Assembly (NCBI RefSeq): GCF_019646055.1
Contig: NZ_JAESFE010000001.1
Location: forward strand, 530,012 to 594,011
Length of the DNA: 64,000 nt
Reading direction: 5' to 3'
Source of the DNA: Sodalis sp. CWE
GTDB taxonomy: Bacteria; Pseudomonadota; Gammaproteobacteria; Enterobacterales; Enterobacteriaceae
Below are positions 22,804 through 34,257 of this stretch, piece after piece. Both the position numbers and the translations under genes were made by a program. The stretch's first letter is position 1; each line of letters begins with the position of its first letter. The notes under the pieces were generated by a model. The model was not told the DNA's origin. It did no database searches and was given only the letters and a program-made list of their open reading frames with translations.

Positions 22804-24015
22804 ATGTCAAGAAAGCCAGTACTAGTCCTTAACTGTGGTAGTTCATCTCTGAAGTTTGCTGTCATTGATGCTGTTGGTGGTAAAGAATGTATTTCCGGCT
22901 TTGCTGAATACCTAAATTCACCGGACGCACATATCGAGTGGAAGATAAATAATGTTAAGAAGCAAATAACGTTAGGTGTTAACAGTTCATATAGCAAAGT
23001 TATGCACTGTATTTTTAATACAATTCTTACAGAAAAACCAGAATTATTAAAGCAACTAATCGCTATTGGACACAGAATTGTCCATGGTGGTAGTCGTTTT
23101 ATTCAATCTACTATTATTGACGACAATGTAATAAAAGGTATTGAAGATTCCATTCCATTTGCACCTCTTCATAATCCTGCTCATCTTATAGGAATTCGCG
23201 AATCATTAAGAAATTTTTTACAATTAGAAAAAAAAAATGTAGCAGTTTTCGACACTGCTTTTCATCAAACAATGCCAGAAGAATCGTATCTCTACGCTTT
23301 GCCTTATTCTCTATATAAAAATCATGCTATCCGTCGTTATGGTGCGCATGGTATTAGTCATTTTTATGTCAGCCGTATAGCAGCTAAACTGCTTGACACG
23401 CCTGTAAATCGTTTAAATGTCATTACATGTCACCTAGGAAACGGAAGTTCTGTTTGTGCTATTCAAAATGGAAAATGTGTAGATACCTCTATGGGCATGA
23501 CGCCATTAGAAGGACTTGTTATGGGAACCAGAAGTGGCGACATTGATCCAGCTATTATTTTCTATTTGCATGAAACTTTAGGAATGCCAATTACTAAAAT
23601 TAATACGTTATTGACAAGAAAATCAGGACTACTTGGATTAAGCGGAATAACAAGCGACTGTCGTTATATTGAAGATCATTATCACGAAAAAAATAGCAAC
23701 TCTAGGCGCGCTATAGATATATATTGTCATCGACTTGCTAAATATATTGGTGCTTATAGTACTCTAATGGAAGGCAGACTAGACGCTATTATCTTTACTG
23801 GTGGTATTGGTGAGAATGCTGCGATAGTACGCGAGTTATCACTCAAAAAGTTAGGATTACTAAAATTCAAGGTAGACCATGACCGTAATTTAGCAACTCG
23901 TTTTGGCCGTATTGGAATAATAACTACTGAAACTAGCCTTCCAGCCATTGTCATTCCGACTAATGAGGAATTAGTTATTGCTCAAGATGCTGCTCGCCTA
24001 ATCGAATCACAATGA
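22804..24015 (+). CDS. ackA: Acetate kinase
   Basis: AckA interconverts acetyl phosphate plus ADP with acetate plus ATP. The 403 residues compare with 400 in E. coli. The sugar-kinase-fold signatures are [12 protein letters not shown] near the N-terminus, the segment [12 protein letters not shown], the nucleotide-site region [11 protein letters not shown], and [10 protein letters not shown] near the C-terminus. The start follows AAAAAGTAGG. pta follows after 71 bases, so the two form the usual acetate operon. Confidence 0.98.
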   Translation: MSRKPVLVLNCGSSSLKFAVIDAVGGKECISGFAEYLNSPDAHIEWKINNVKKQITLGVNSSYSKVMHCIFNTILTEKPELLKQLIAIGHRIVHGGSRFIQSTIIDDNVIKGIEDSIPFAPLHNPAHLIGIRESLRNFLQLEKKNVAVFDTAFHQTMPEESYLYALPYSLYKNHAIRRYGAHGISHFYVSRIAAKLLDTPVNRLNVITCHLGNGSSVCAIQNGKCVDTSMGMTPLEGLVMGTRSGDIDPAIIFYLHETLGMPITKINTLLTRKSGLLGLSGITSDCRYIEDHYHEKNSNSRRAIDIYCHRLAKYIGAYSTLMEGRLDAIIFTGGIGENAAIVRELSLKKLGLLKFKVDHDRNLATRFGRIGIITTETSLPAIVIPTNEELVIAQDAARLIESQ

Positions 24016-24086
24016 TATTATATTTTCTGACAGAATTCTAAAAAGGTATTTTTAATTGAAAAAATCGTTAAACAAAGAGGTTTAAT

Positions 24087-26234
24087 GTGTCACGTACAAT
24101 CATGTTAATACCGACTGGTATTAATGTCGGTTTGACCAGTATTACTCTTGGTATCATACAAGCTATAAAGCAAAAAGGAATAAAAATCAACATATTCAAA
24201 CCTATTGCACAGCCGCGATCCAGTATGGATTCTCTTGATGCTACCATACATATAGTTCGTACTAATTTAAATATATCTTCTTCTATAGAACCATTAGCTA
24301 TAAGCTATGTTGAATCGATGATTAACTGTAATCAAAAAGATATCCTAATGGAGAAAATCCTCGCCATTTATTATGCTAATAAGCTTAAAGAAGAAATAGT
24401 TTTGGTAGAAGGCTTAACTCTAAGCGATAGATATCAATTTATTACTGCATTAAATTATGAAATTGCTAGTATACTAAACGCCGAAATAATTTTTGTTTCA
24501 TCACCAAACAGTGATTCTTATTTAAATCAATTAAAAAATTACATTAAATCAGTTCGTTCAAATTTCAATAGAAATGTTACCGGCGTTATCATTAATAAGT
24601 TAAATGCTCCAGTCAACAAAAAGGGTTGCATAGAATCAAATTTTTCGGATATTTTTAACAACCTTATTGGAGAGGCTAATACCTCTCAAATTAATCTAAA
24701 TCAACTGATTCAAGATGATTCTTTTCCAATATTAGGCTGTATTCCCTGGAATTCTGATCTTATCGCTGTACGTACTATTGATATAGCACGCTATTTAAAT
24801 GCTACGATTATAAATGAAGGAGAAATTAGAACTCGTCGAGTAAAATCTGTTATATTTTGCTCTAGTGGTCTATCAAGCATAATAGAGTGCTTTCGTACTG
24901 GATTGTTATTAGTGACTCCGATTGATCGACCAGAAATATTGATTTCTGCTTGTCTGTCTGCAGTGAATGGAGTGAAAATTAGCGCAGTTTTATTAACAGG
25001 AGGTAATAATGTAAATCAAAAAATTTATCGATTATGTAAACAAGCTTTCGTTGATACAGGATTGCCAATTTTTATTGTAAATATTAACTTACAGCAGGTT
25101 TTTCTCAGCTTACAAAAATTTAACTTAGAAATTCCTTTTGATGATCACATTCGAGTAGAAAATTTAAAGCATTATATTGCAACTCATATTGATAAAGCGT
25201 GGGTTGAGTCTTTATTATCTGTGAGATCTAAATATCCAAGACGTTTAACGCCTCCCTTGTTTCGTTATCAGTTAACTGAATTAGCTCGTCAATCTAGAAG
25301 AAGCATTATCTTGCCAGAGGGCAGTGAACCTCGAATTATTAAAGCAGCGTCTATTTGTACTAAACGAGAAATTGCGCACTGTGTTTTGCTTGGTAACTCC
25401 AATGAAATTAATAAAATAGCTTCTTTAGAAGGCATACTTCTGAGTGAGAATATCAAAATTATTGATCCAAAAATTGTACGGGAAAAGTATATTAGCCGTT
25501 TAGTTGAACTTCGAAAAAATAAAGGATTAACAGAAGAAGAAGCGAAATCTCAACTAGAGGACAATATAACATTAGGTACGTTAATGTTAGAGCGAGGGGA
25601 AGTAGATGGATTAGTATCAGGAGTAACACATACTACCGCAAACACTATTCGTCCATCATTGCAGCTTATAAAAATGGCACCTGGTAATTCGCTAGTATCA
25701 TCTATATTTTTTATGCTACTTCCCGAACAGGTATTGGTATATGGAGACTGCGCAATTAATCCTAACCCAACTGTAGAGCAATTGGCAGAAATCGCTATTC
25801 AGTCAGCTAATTCTGCTGCTAGTTTTGGCATTGAACCACGCGTAGCAATGATTTCCTATTCGACAGGTCATTCAGGGATTGGTAAAGATGTTGAAAAAGT
25901 ACGTAAAGCCACTCGATTAGTAAAGGAGAAGTGTCCGAAATTACTAATTGACGGTCCATTACAATATGATGCTGCTATCATGGCCGATGTTGCACAATCA
26001 AAAGCGCCTAATTCTCCAGTAGCCGGACAAGCAACAGTATTCATCTTTCCAGACTTAAATACTGGAAATACAACATACAAAGCAGTGCAACGTTCAGCAA
26101 ATCTGATTTCCATTGGTCCTATGTTACAAGGAATGCGTAAACCAGTTAATGATCTTTCACGAGGTGCATTGGTAGACGATATTGTATACACTATCGCTTT
26201 GACTGCAATTCAATCGAAAGAAATAAAAAATTGA
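24087..26234 (+). CDS. pta: Phosphate acetyltransferase
   Basis: Pta interconverts acetyl-CoA and acetyl phosphate. It is the long enterobacterial form, 715 residues (E. coli 714): an N-terminal P-loop/DRTGG-type regulatory part ([11 protein letters not shown] at the start, [10 protein letters not shown] in the middle) and the catalytic C-terminal domain from about residue 390 ([57 protein letters not shown]). The start is GTG at 24087 behind AAGAGG, the start codon I remember for E. coli pta; an overlapping ATG at 24085 is out of frame. With AckA it makes ATP from acetyl-CoA. Confidence 0.98.
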   Translation: MSRTIMLIPTGINVGLTSITLGIIQAIKQKGIKINIFKPIAQPRSSMDSLDATIHIVRTNLNISSSIEPLAISYVESMINCNQKDILMEKILAIYYANKLKEEIVLVEGLTLSDRYQFITALNYEIASILNAEIIFVSSPNSDSYLNQLKNYIKSVRSNFNRNVTGVIINKLNAPVNKKGCIESNFSDIFNNLIGEANTSQINLNQLIQDDSFPILGCIPWNSDLIAVRTIDIARYLNATIINEGEIRTRRVKSVIFCSSGLSSIIECFRTGLLLVTPIDRPEILISACLSAVNGVKISAVLLTGGNNVNQKIYRLCKQAFVDTGLPIFIVNINLQQVFLSLQKFNLEIPFDDHIRVENLKHYIATHIDKAWVESLLSVRSKYPRRLTPPLFRYQLTELARQSRRSIILPEGSEPRIIKAASICTKREIAHCVLLGNSNEINKIASLEGILLSENIKIIDPKIVREKYISRLVELRKNKGLTEEEAKSQLEDNITLGTLMLERGEVDGLVSGVTHTTANTIRPSLQLIKMAPGNSLVSSIFFMLLPEQVLVYGDCAINPNPTVEQLAEIAIQSANSAASFGIEPRVAMISYSTGHSGIGKDVEKVRKATRLVKEKCPKLLIDGPLQYDAAIMADVAQSKAPNSPVAGQATVFIFPDLNTGNTTYKAVQRSANLISIGPMLQGMRKPVNDLSRGALVDDIVYTIALTAIQSKEIKN

Positions 26235-26350
26235 TTTTTGTATTATTGGTTTAATCAATAAATTATTTCTAGTTGATATATACATGTCTAGATGTTAGTG
26301 CTTAAAAAGATCAATTTTTATGGATTAGGATTTACAATGAAAGTATTTTA

Positions 26351-26923
26351 TTAAGATACTCCTTGCCAACGTGGAAAAAGATCTTTCGGCAAAAATAAAC
26401 TAAATTGATCCAATATTCTGTTTATTGTTTGATCAATAATATCGTTTATTTGAGTGGGACGATTGTAAAAAGATGGTACTGGGGGCATGATAATCGCGCC
26501 TAGTTCGGCAGCCGAAGCCATTAAACGTAAATGACCTAAATGCAATGGAGTTTCCCTTACTCCTAAAACTAGTTTACGACGCTCTTTTAGAATAACATCT
26601 GCAGCTCGTTCCAATAGTCCGTCACTATAACTATGTACAATTCCAGACAGCGCTTTCATCGAACAAGGTAAAATTACCATTCCAAGAGTTTGAAATGAAC
26701 CGGAGCTAATATTTGCGGCTATATTACGGGAATCATGTACAAAGTTTGCTAATTTCTGTACGTCATGTATACTATATGTAGTCTCAATTTTTAATGTTTG
26801 ATAAGCGGCTAAACTAATTACTAAATGAGTTTCTATTGTTGGCAGCATTGTTAATGCCTGCAATAAACGGATACCGTAAATAGTTCCACTGGCGCCGCTG
26901 ATACCGATAATCAGACGTTTCAT
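26351..26923 (-). CDS. ubiX: Flavin prenyltransferase UbiX
   Basis: UbiX makes the prenylated FMN cofactor used by the decarboxylase UbiD in ubiquinone synthesis. The 190 residues (E. coli 189) start with the flavin-binding GISGASGTIYGIRLL and contain SSGSFQTLGMVILPCSMK and RETPLHLGHLRLM. It is convergent with pta. UbiD itself is not in the window. Confidence 0.97.
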   Translation of the reverse strand: MKRLIIGISGASGTIYGIRLLQALTMLPTIETHLVISLAAYQTLKIETTYSIHDVQKLANFVHDSRNIAANISSGSFQTLGMVILPCSMKALSGIVHSYSDGLLERAADVILKERRKLVLGVRETPLHLGHLRLMASAAELGAIIMPPVPSFYNRPTQINDIIDQTINRILDQFSLFLPKDLFPRWQGVS

Positions 26924-27862
26924 TTTATATTTTATTTATTATTTTAACTTTTCGACCTAAAGAAGCCAGTCTAACTCCATTAGCAAATTAGAAGTGATTT
27001 ATTAGTGAGAAGAATCTTTCTTAAATTCTAAAAGAGAAGGTCACTTTTATAAAAAAGTCAACTTTGATGATATTTCAATTTTCTTTATAAAAGAAGAAAT
27101 TTACTTCTATTAAAAAACAGCCCTACCAAAAAGTTTAATTTAAATTACAGAATCGCGAGGATAATATTTCATTTAAATAAAAACCCAAATATCTTAGATA
27201 ATATCTATCTATTTCCCATCCTTAAGTTTTTATTCAGAATGATAATTTTGTGATAGTCTAGATTCTCTTATGGATGGTAAGTAACTGCTTTTTCCTTTGC
27301 TATTTTTTACACCAAATCAAAAAATGTATAAACTAAGAAAAGTCCTAAATATTTATCAAAAAAGTTAGAAATACAGTTACACTTATGATTAAATAATCAT
27401 ATTTCAATCAATAGAACAGCCATATTCCATTAGTGTTTTTTCAAATTCATTAAAATTGATAACTAAAATCATTAACTATTTATCTTTTAATTAGTTTTTA
27501 GTTGAAAAAACTGACTTTTAGTTTATCTTTAATCGTTCCTATCTTCTCAGAAGAGACTGCTCTCTTAAAGAGAGTTAATGAATAAATTAATTTCACTAAA
27601 TAGAATGAAATTACGATATTTTTTAATTAGCAGATTCAATTTTTAACATTATTTTACATTGAATTTTTTCTAAATAAAAGATAATTAAACACTAATCTGA
27701 TAAGTCAATTAACTTATTTACAGTTACTTTTCTTTCAGATCAGAAGATAAAGGCATATGATAAGACCATTGTTTCGGTCAATACAAAAAGGTTGCGATAT
27801 TAATTTAAAATTTAATTAACTTTAGCTAAGTTTATTATCTGAAATAAACAATAATATTTTCG
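26924..27862. other. 0.9-kb non-coding region between ubiX and folC
   Basis: In E. coli purF, cvpA and dedD lie in this interval; no trace is readable here. The DNA is AT-rich, closed in all frames, and contains small perfect hairpins at 27542-27554 (TCTTCT/AGAAGA) and 27560-27574 (CTCTCTT/AAGAGAG). Confidence 0.6.
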
Positions 27863-29110
27863 TTAATCGTTCATAACTGAGGAAACAGTATAAAAAGATC
27901 CAAACACCAATATACAATCGTTCAATGCAGCTTCTTTTACTGCTTGACGCCAAGCATCTTTTACGCTCTTAAATTTTTTTGCATTCCCATCAAGAAATAT
28001 GGCTAATTGTTCAGCGCTAGCAGAACGGGGACCTTTAAGCGAAGCACAATACCAAACATCGACTTGTTCACGTAAACATATAAGTGTTCCAGGAATGTCT
28101 TTATCTAACAACATACCTACTACTGCTCGAATTTTTCCAGTGCAAGAAAGCGTTGTTAAATACTTAGATAAATAACTTGCAGCGTGAGGGTTATGCGCTA
28201 CGTCTAAAATGGTTAGTGGAGCTAAATTAAAATGTTGCAAGCGACCAGGAAGGATAGCTTCTCGAAGGCCTTGACGTACTGCTAATTCTGATGTCAAAAA
28301 AGGAAGACAGGCAACTGTAGCTAATGCTGTCGCTGCATTTTCCAATGGAATAGATGGTAATGTTAATGCTGTAAGATTATGAAAACTATCCCACCAATGC
28401 CAGTGATGACCATCAATTCTCCACCACCAATCACGATTGCAAGCATACAATTTCGCACCACAACTAACAATTTCTTTATCTAACGTTTCCGGTCGGTCAG
28501 GTTCGCCTATTACAGCTGGCTTTCCATGTCGGAAAATGCCGGCTTTTTCTTTTGCGATACTGTTACGATCTGGTCCAAGCCAATTTGTATGATCAAGAGC
28601 AATAGAAGTAATTACAGCAACGTCAGCATGTACGACATTTGTTGCGTCTAATCGTCCTCCGAGTCCCACTTCGAGAATCACCACGTCTAGTATTGCTTTC
28701 CGAAAAAGCTGCAGTGCCGCTAAAGTTCCAAACTCAAAATAACTTAACGATATGGCGCCACGTCCAGCTTCGATAAACATTAGCGCTTCACTGTGAGCAG
28801 ATTCTGGTAATTCTTTACCATGAATTCTTACTCGCTCAGTATAGCGAAGTAAGTGCGGTGAACTATATAAACCAACTCGCATTTTATTAGCTAGTAAAAT
28901 AGCTTCCAACAGACGACAAGTAGTACCTTTACCATTAGTTCCGCCAACAGTAATAATCCAACGTGCTGGATGAAAAAGATTTAATCTACTAGCCACGCAT
29001 TGGACTCGATCTAGACCTAAGTCAATTGGCTTATCGTGTAAATGTTCAAGATAATAAAGCCATGAAGATAACGAAGATGTAGCTTGAGGTTTAGAAGATA
29101 TATTCTCCAT
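27863..29110 (-). CDS. folC: Bifunctional folylpolyglutamate/dihydrofolate synthase
   Basis: FolC adds L-glutamate to dihydropteroate and polyglutamates to tetrahydrofolate. It is a Mur-ligase-fold enzyme of 415 residues (E. coli 422). The P-loop is TVGGTNGKGTTCRLLEA, followed by VILEVGLGGRLDATNVV, the carbamylated-lysine region KEKAGIFRHGKPA, and DVAHNPHAASYL in the C-terminal domain. The C-terminus is about eight residues shorter than E. coli. accD lies upstream at 110 bases, as in E. coli. Confidence 0.98.
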   Translation of the reverse strand: MENISSKPQATSSLSSWLYYLEHLHDKPIDLGLDRVQCVASRLNLFHPARWIITVGGTNGKGTTCRLLEAILLANKMRVGLYSSPHLLRYTERVRIHGKELPESAHSEALMFIEAGRGAISLSYFEFGTLAALQLFRKAILDVVILEVGLGGRLDATNVVHADVAVITSIALDHTNWLGPDRNSIAKEKAGIFRHGKPAVIGEPDRPETLDKEIVSCGAKLYACNRDWWWRIDGHHWHWWDSFHNLTALTLPSIPLENAATALATVACLPFLTSELAVRQGLREAILPGRLQHFNLAPLTILDVAHNPHAASYLSKYLTTLSCTGKIRAVVGMLLDKDIPGTLICLREQVDVWYCASLKGPRSASAEQLAIFLDGNAKKFKSVKDAWRQAVKEAALNDCILVFGSFYTVSSVMND

Positions 29111-29220
29111 TATAGGTACTCACTTAAAACGACATTCATATTAATTTTTAAAAAATATATTGCACTAAATAAATTTAGTAATTATTCTTTGGCAAACTGG
29201 GTCAGGTATATTATCTCTTT

Positions 29221-30126
29221 TTAAGATTTTGTAGATTGGTCCTGAAATGAAGTTAATGGTAGTGCTTCTTTTGGAAGTGGTTGATGAGTTAGTTTTGCTA
29301 ACAAACTACCTAATCGAAAACGCATTTCTGGACGTCTTATGATAAGATCAATGGATCCTTTTTCTAACAGAAATTCACTTCGTTGAAATTCAGCTGGCAA
29401 TACTTCACGTACTGTCTGTTCTATTACTCTTGGACCAGCAAAACCAATCAGTGCTTTTGGTTCAGCAATATTTAGATCGCCTAACATAGCTAGGCTAGCA
29501 GATACTCCTCCCATAGTAGGATCAGTTAACACTGAGATATATGGTAAACAATTTTTACGAAGTCGTACTAATGCAGCGCTGGTTTTAGCCATTTGCATTA
29601 ATGATATTAAGGCTTCCTGAACGCGGGCACCTCCGCTAACAGAAAAACATATCAAAGGACAGTTATCTTTTAAAGCTTGCTCTACTGCAAGAACGAAACG
29701 TGCACCAACTACTGAAGACATTGAACCACCAATAAAGGCAAACTCAAAAGAAGCTACTACAACTGGCATATTATATAATTTACCTTTCATTACTATTAAA
29801 GCATCCTTTTCACCAGTCACTTTTTGAGCTATGGCTAGGCGATCTTTATATTTTTTCAAATCTTTAAAATTTAAGATATCTTTTGGTGTTAAATCGCTTC
29901 CAAGTTCAGATTCACTATTTTTATCTAAAAAAGCAAGTAAACGTATGCGTGCACCTATTCGCATATGATGATCGCATTTTGGACAAACGTTCAAATTACG
30001 TTCTAATTCTATTCGATATAATATTTGACCACAGCTACTACACTTAGTCCATATTCCTTCTGGAATATGGACTTTTTTTGAAGGACCGACAGTTTTTTTA
30101 TAAAAAATTCGTTCAATCCAACTCAT
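29221..30126 (-). CDS. accD: Acetyl-CoA carboxylase carboxyltransferase, beta subunit
   Basis: AccD with AccA transfers carboxyl from biotin to acetyl-CoA, the first step of fatty-acid synthesis. The 301 residues (E. coli 304) begin MSWIERIF. A zinc ribbon has ligands C29, C32, C48 and C51. The crotonase-like carboxyltransferase domain shows [25 protein letters not shown] and [16 protein letters not shown]. In E. coli dedA separates it from truA; here that gene is gone and only 135 bases remain. Confidence 0.98.
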   Translation of the reverse strand: MSWIERIFYKKTVGPSKKVHIPEGIWTKCSSCGQILYRIELERNLNVCPKCDHHMRIGARIRLLAFLDKNSESELGSDLTPKDILNFKDLKKYKDRLAIAQKVTGEKDALIVMKGKLYNMPVVVASFEFAFIGGSMSSVVGARFVLAVEQALKDNCPLICFSVSGGARVQEALISLMQMAKTSAALVRLRKNCLPYISVLTDPTMGGVSASLAMLGDLNIAEPKALIGFAGPRVIEQTVREVLPAEFQRSEFLLEKGSIDLIIRRPEMRFRLGSLLAKLTHQPLPKEALPLTSFQDQSTKS

Positions 30127-30261
30127 CGATAATCTTCGCTAATCATAAGCGCCTCTATATGTTTTAGGTATAATCATTATGTATTAATTACAATACAATT
30201 TCCTGTGAAGGAAATTTTCTTTTTCCTATTGGATTACTATTCGTTAATAAAATTAAACATG

Positions 30262-31050
30262 TCAAGTCTTAAGAAACAAAGGACCTATTTTAGACTGTGG
30301 TAAAGAAAAATAAAAAGGGTAGTTTACTTCTACCAAGTATAGTCCTTTTGCTGGTGCAGTGCACCCAGCCTTTGTTCTATCTCGACATGCCAATAATTCA
30401 ATAAACCACTCCTTTGATCGGTTGCCACAACCTACCTCTAACAAACTGCCTACAATATTGCGAACCATCTTTTGAACAAAAGAGTTCGCTTTAATATCGA
30501 TTATTACATAATTCTTTTGACGTGTAACATACAAATGATACACATTTCGCCATGGACTTTTTGAAAAACACTTTAAAGCACGAAAAGATGAAAAATCATT
30601 TTCCCCTATCAAGCATTGGCCAGCTTGTTGCATTATTGAAACATTGAGAGGATAACGATAATGAGTTAATCCAAAATGTAAAAGTGCCGGACGAAGATGA
30701 TGATTATAAATAAGATAACGATAGCGTCGAGTAATCGCGCTGAAGCGTGCATGAAAGTGATTCGGAACTGGAACCATCCACTGTATTGCGATATCGGGCG
30801 GTAGGCAAGAATTAACTCCGATTGTCCAGGCAGCATCTGGTCTTTGCGACTTAGTGCTAAAATGAACAATTTGTCCTGTAGCGTGCACTCCAGCATCGGT
30901 ACGACCGGCACAAATAACCGTAATGGTTTCATTAGCAATTATTGATATGGCATTCTCAAGACATTTTTGTACAGTATTCATTTTATGTTGACTTTGCCAT
31001 CCAGCATACGCGCTACCGTTATACTCAATTCCTAATGCTAATTTTTTCAT
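30262..31050 (-). CDS. truA: tRNA pseudouridine(38-40) synthase TruA
   Basis: TruA converts uridines 38-40 of the tRNA anticodon arm to pseudouridine. The 262 residues (E. coli 270) contain the catalytic aspartate D52 in [14 protein letters not shown]. Other family segments are [12 protein letters not shown] at the start, SFRALKC, and [19 protein letters not shown]. The E. coli neighbour usg has been lost from the upstream spacer. Confidence 0.97.
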   Translation of the reverse strand: MKKLALGIEYNGSAYAGWQSQHKMNTVQKCLENAISIIANETITVICAGRTDAGVHATGQIVHFSTKSQRPDAAWTIGVNSCLPPDIAIQWMVPVPNHFHARFSAITRRYRYLIYNHHLRPALLHFGLTHYRYPLNVSIMQQAGQCLIGENDFSSFRALKCFSKSPWRNVYHLYVTRQKNYVIIDIKANSFVQKMVRNIVGSLLEVGCGNRSKEWFIELLACRDRTKAGCTAPAKGLYLVEVNYPFYFSLPQSKIGPLFLKT

Positions 31051-31684
31051 TTTCTATATTTTAAGTGGAAATTATTTGAAATTTTGAAAGAGACCATTTC
31101 CATAAATGGAATAGAGTACTTCATAAGTAAGTTCATATATGATTATATAAATAAATATTTAAAGAAATTTTTATGGAGATCTGTTTAATTACATACATTG
31201 AACTAATTAATAAACGAAATTACATTCAAGTTAAAACATAATATTGTAGCCTTGAATTATTAAATTTTAAATTTTTCTGGTCAAAGTTATTAGTAGCAAG
31301 TTAGTTAAATCATCGAATTAAATTTGTTTACTTGCAGAAACTATGCCGTATATCTTTATTAATTTTTAATTCGAAGATCCCTATGGGGTGCATTATGTAA
31401 ATATAGTAAATATCTGATATGCAATCTTATTCTTAATAACTCTTATTAAGAATAAAGTTTCATAATTATATGGATGAAAAATTCGACTTCTTTATAGGAA
31501 ATTAATAACATTTATATTTAATTAATAATTCCTATCAAGGAGAGCTAATTTTATGATAAAATTGAACTGCGTTGGATGGCTTTCAATATAGTTATTTTAG
31601 TATTGAGAAAAATCAATTTCTATGAATTAATAATTATCGTTTTACTTTATCATTCATAAGAATTTATGAGATTATTCGGTTTTT
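31051..31684. other. 0.6-kb non-coding region where usg lies in E. coli
   Basis: No coding remnant of usg is readable. The notable element is a perfect 13-bp hairpin at 31427-31455. Smaller dyads such as CCATTT/AAATGG near 31093 also occur. Confidence 0.6.
31427..31455. repeat. Perfect 13-bp hairpin with 3-base loop
   Basis: TTATTCTTAATAA (31427-31439) and TTATTAAGAATAA (31443-31455) are exact reverse complements around the loop CTC. No U-run follows on either strand. It lies 377 bases upstream of truA and 230 bases downstream of pdxB, both on the minus strand, so it would form in a pdxB read-through transcript. Confidence 0.6.
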
Positions 31685-32824
31685 TTAATTGCAAGTACGG
31701 TAATTAGCCCTAAACCCTATATTCTGTAATATAGAACATCCAACATAATCCTCGATTTCTACTACAATCGACGACCATTCTCTGCGTGGATGGTAATTTT
31801 TTCGCAAGCGATCAAAAACATCTGGTATTGTCATTGAACGCCTTAGATGCATATCGTCTTTTCGTATGTCATAAATTAAATTAGCTAACAATCGCAATAT
31901 TTCTTCGTCAACTCCATTGCTTAAATGGATGTATCTTATTGTTGGGGGAGGTAACAAATCTTGCAGATTTGTACGTATTTCGCTTCCAACGTGAGCGCTA
32001 TAAGAATTGAACACTTGTGCTGTCCCACGTGCTTTACCTTCTAAGCTGTAACCAGCAATATGAGGTGTTCCTATATCAATGTGAGACAGCAAATCCAGTG
32101 AAATACAAGGCTCCAACTCCCACACGTCCAATACAACGTTTAAATTTTTTCCGCTTTTTAATGCTTGAAGCAAAGCAACATTATCTATCACTGCACCTCT
32201 GCAAGTATTTATTATAATACGACCATCAGGAAGTGCTGCTAGCACAGAATCATCGACTAAATGCCAAGTAGAATGTCGACCAGTATATGTAAGAGGCGTA
32301 TGAAAAGTTAATATATCAGCATTATTTACCAATGTTTCTAGTGACTGCCAGTTTTCGTCGTAGATACCCGCCTCCGCCAATGGCGGATCACATAGCAAAG
32401 TTCGTATTCCAAATATATTAAGCCGTTTTTGCAATTCTCTTCCGATATGACCAACACCAATAATACCAACAACCTTATCATGTAGTGAGAAACCATCCCG
32501 CTGCGAAAGATATAAAAGCGCTGAAAGAACATACTCTACTACGGCAATTGCATTGCAACCTAAAGCTGCTGAAAAGCTAATCCCTGCTTGTTGTAACCAT
32601 TCTTTATCAACATGATCAGTACCAGAAGTAGCGCTGCCAACAAATTTTACTTGACTTCCATCGAGTAAAGCTTTATTAACCTTAGTTACAGAACGTACTA
32701 TTAATGCACTGACTTGCTTCGGTATAGGTGCAAAAATCTCTCTACCAGGCAAACTTTTCACCTCACCAAAACACTGAAAAAGTTTATTGGCATAAAGCAC
32801 GTTTTCATCTATAAGAAATTTCAT
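31685..32824 (-). CDS. pdxB: Erythronate-4-phosphate dehydrogenase
   Basis: PdxB oxidises 4-phosphoerythronate in the DXP-dependent pathway to pyridoxal phosphate. The 379 residues (E. coli 378) follow the D-2-hydroxyacid dehydrogenase plan. The NAD-binding Rossmann motif is VGIIGVGHIGREL. The catalytic arginine, glutamate and histidine are in NTCRGAVID, DVWELEP and GTPHIAGYSLEGKARGT. The C-terminal dimerisation domain with FDRLRKNYHPRREWSS is present. Confidence 0.98.
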   Translation of the reverse strand: MKFLIDENVLYANKLFQCFGEVKSLPGREIFAPIPKQVSALIVRSVTKVNKALLDGSQVKFVGSATSGTDHVDKEWLQQAGISFSAALGCNAIAVVEYVLSALLYLSQRDGFSLHDKVVGIIGVGHIGRELQKRLNIFGIRTLLCDPPLAEAGIYDENWQSLETLVNNADILTFHTPLTYTGRHSTWHLVDDSVLAALPDGRIIINTCRGAVIDNVALLQALKSGKNLNVVLDVWELEPCISLDLLSHIDIGTPHIAGYSLEGKARGTAQVFNSYSAHVGSEIRTNLQDLLPPPTIRYIHLSNGVDEEILRLLANLIYDIRKDDMHLRRSMTIPDVFDRLRKNYHPRREWSSIVVEIEDYVGCSILQNIGFRANYRTCN

Positions 32825-33045
32825 GTAATTTCCTCCAGCTAATTAAAGATATAACCTCCTACAGTTACTTATGAGTATTTCGCTTGAATAAAACCCATTA
32901 CATTTCAATTTATTGTTCTATTTAAATTATAAGAATTGTCGAATTTTTTATGTAGCATTTTCATATATGTCAAAAAATTTTTCTCTATTATTTGTGAGTA
33001 ATTTTGATCTTTATAAAATCTTATAGAGGTTAGATATATGAAAAG

Positions 33046-34257
33046 CTAATAATATTTGCGCATGACAAGTGTTGCGTTTGTTCCACCAAAACCAAAACTG
33101 TTACTCATAACAGTCTTTAAATCTGATTGTGTTGGTTTGGTAATTACATTCATACCTTCTGCATGTGGATCAAGTTGGTCAATATTAATACTTGGAGCAA
33201 TGAATGCATATTCAAGCATAAGAAGAGTAAAAATTGTTTCATGAACACCAGCAGCACCCAATGAATGACCTGTCATGGCTTTGGTTGAGGAAAGTGCAGG
33301 ATGTTGATTTCCGAACGTCTCACGGATTGCCCATAACTCTTTTATATCTCCGATCGGAGTTGAAGTACCATGAACATTCAGATAATCTACCGGAGTATCA
33401 ACATTCTTTAGAGCCATCTTCATACAACGAACCGCTCCTTCTCCAGAAGGAGAAACCATATCTACACCGTCAGAAGTGGCGCCATATCCAATAATTTCAG
33501 CATAAATATGGGCTCCACGAGATAAAGCATGCTCTAATTCTTCTACTACTACGATGCCTCCACCGCCAGAAATAACAAAACCATCACGATTGACGTCGTA
33601 AGTACGAGAAGCTTTTGTTGGTGTTTTATTATAGTGAGTAGATAGTGCGCCCATAGCATCAAACTCGCAAGCCATTTCCCAGCATAGTTCTTCACCACCA
33701 CCAGCAAAAACTATATCTTGCTTTCCAAATTGGATCATTTCCAATGCGTTTCCAATACAATGTGCAGAAGTAGAACATGCAGAGCTAATAGAATAATTAA
33801 CGCCACGAATTTTAAAGGAAATAGCAAGACATGCTGATACACCAGAGGCCATTGCTTTAGTAACCATGTATGGACCAACTCCACGAAGACCACTAGCACG
33901 CATTCCGTCGGATCCAGCAACTTGATTACGAGGCGACCCACCACCAGAACCAACAATAAGACCAGTTCGGTCATTAGATACCATATTAGGCGTTAATCCA
34001 GAGTCGGCAATTGCTTGTTCCATAGATAAACAAGCATAAATGGAAGCATCGCTCATGAAGCGAGCTACCTTGCGATTAATTAGACCAGTTGTATCAAGTT
34101 TAACATTCCCCCAAACATGACTTCGCATACCAGAATCTTTTAATTCTTGAGAAAAAGTAATTCCAGAACGACCCTCTTGCAGCGAAGTTAAAACTTCTTT
34201 CGGGTTGTTACCGATGCTTGATAAAATTCCTAGACCGGTAATCACCGCACGTTTCAT
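33046..34257 (-). CDS. fabB: 3-oxoacyl-[ACP] synthase I
   Basis: FabB condenses malonyl-ACP with acyl-ACP and is needed for unsaturated fatty acids. I chose the ATG at 34257 ([16 protein letters not shown]), identical to the E. coli start and preceded by AGAGG; the frame runs 23 codons further upstream without similarity. The 403 residues compare with 406. The catalytic Cys-His-His triad is in [22 protein letters not shown] and [12 protein letters not shown]. The protein is unusually well conserved relative to its neighbours. Confidence 0.98.
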   Translation of the reverse strand: MKRAVITGLGILSSIGNNPKEVLTSLQEGRSGITFSQELKDSGMRSHVWGNVKLDTTGLINRKVARFMSDASIYACLSMEQAIADSGLTPNMVSNDRTGLIVGSGGGSPRNQVAGSDGMRASGLRGVGPYMVTKAMASGVSACLAISFKIRGVNYSISSACSTSAHCIGNALEMIQFGKQDIVFAGGGEELCWEMACEFDAMGALSTHYNKTPTKASRTYDVNRDGFVISGGGGIVVVEELEHALSRGAHIYAEIIGYGATSDGVDMVSPSGEGAVRCMKMALKNVDTPVDYLNVHGTSTPIGDIKELWAIRETFGNQHPALSSTKAMTGHSLGAAGVHETIFTLLMLEYAFIAPSINIDQLDPHAEGMNVITKPTQSDLKTVMSNSFGFGGTNATLVMRKYY

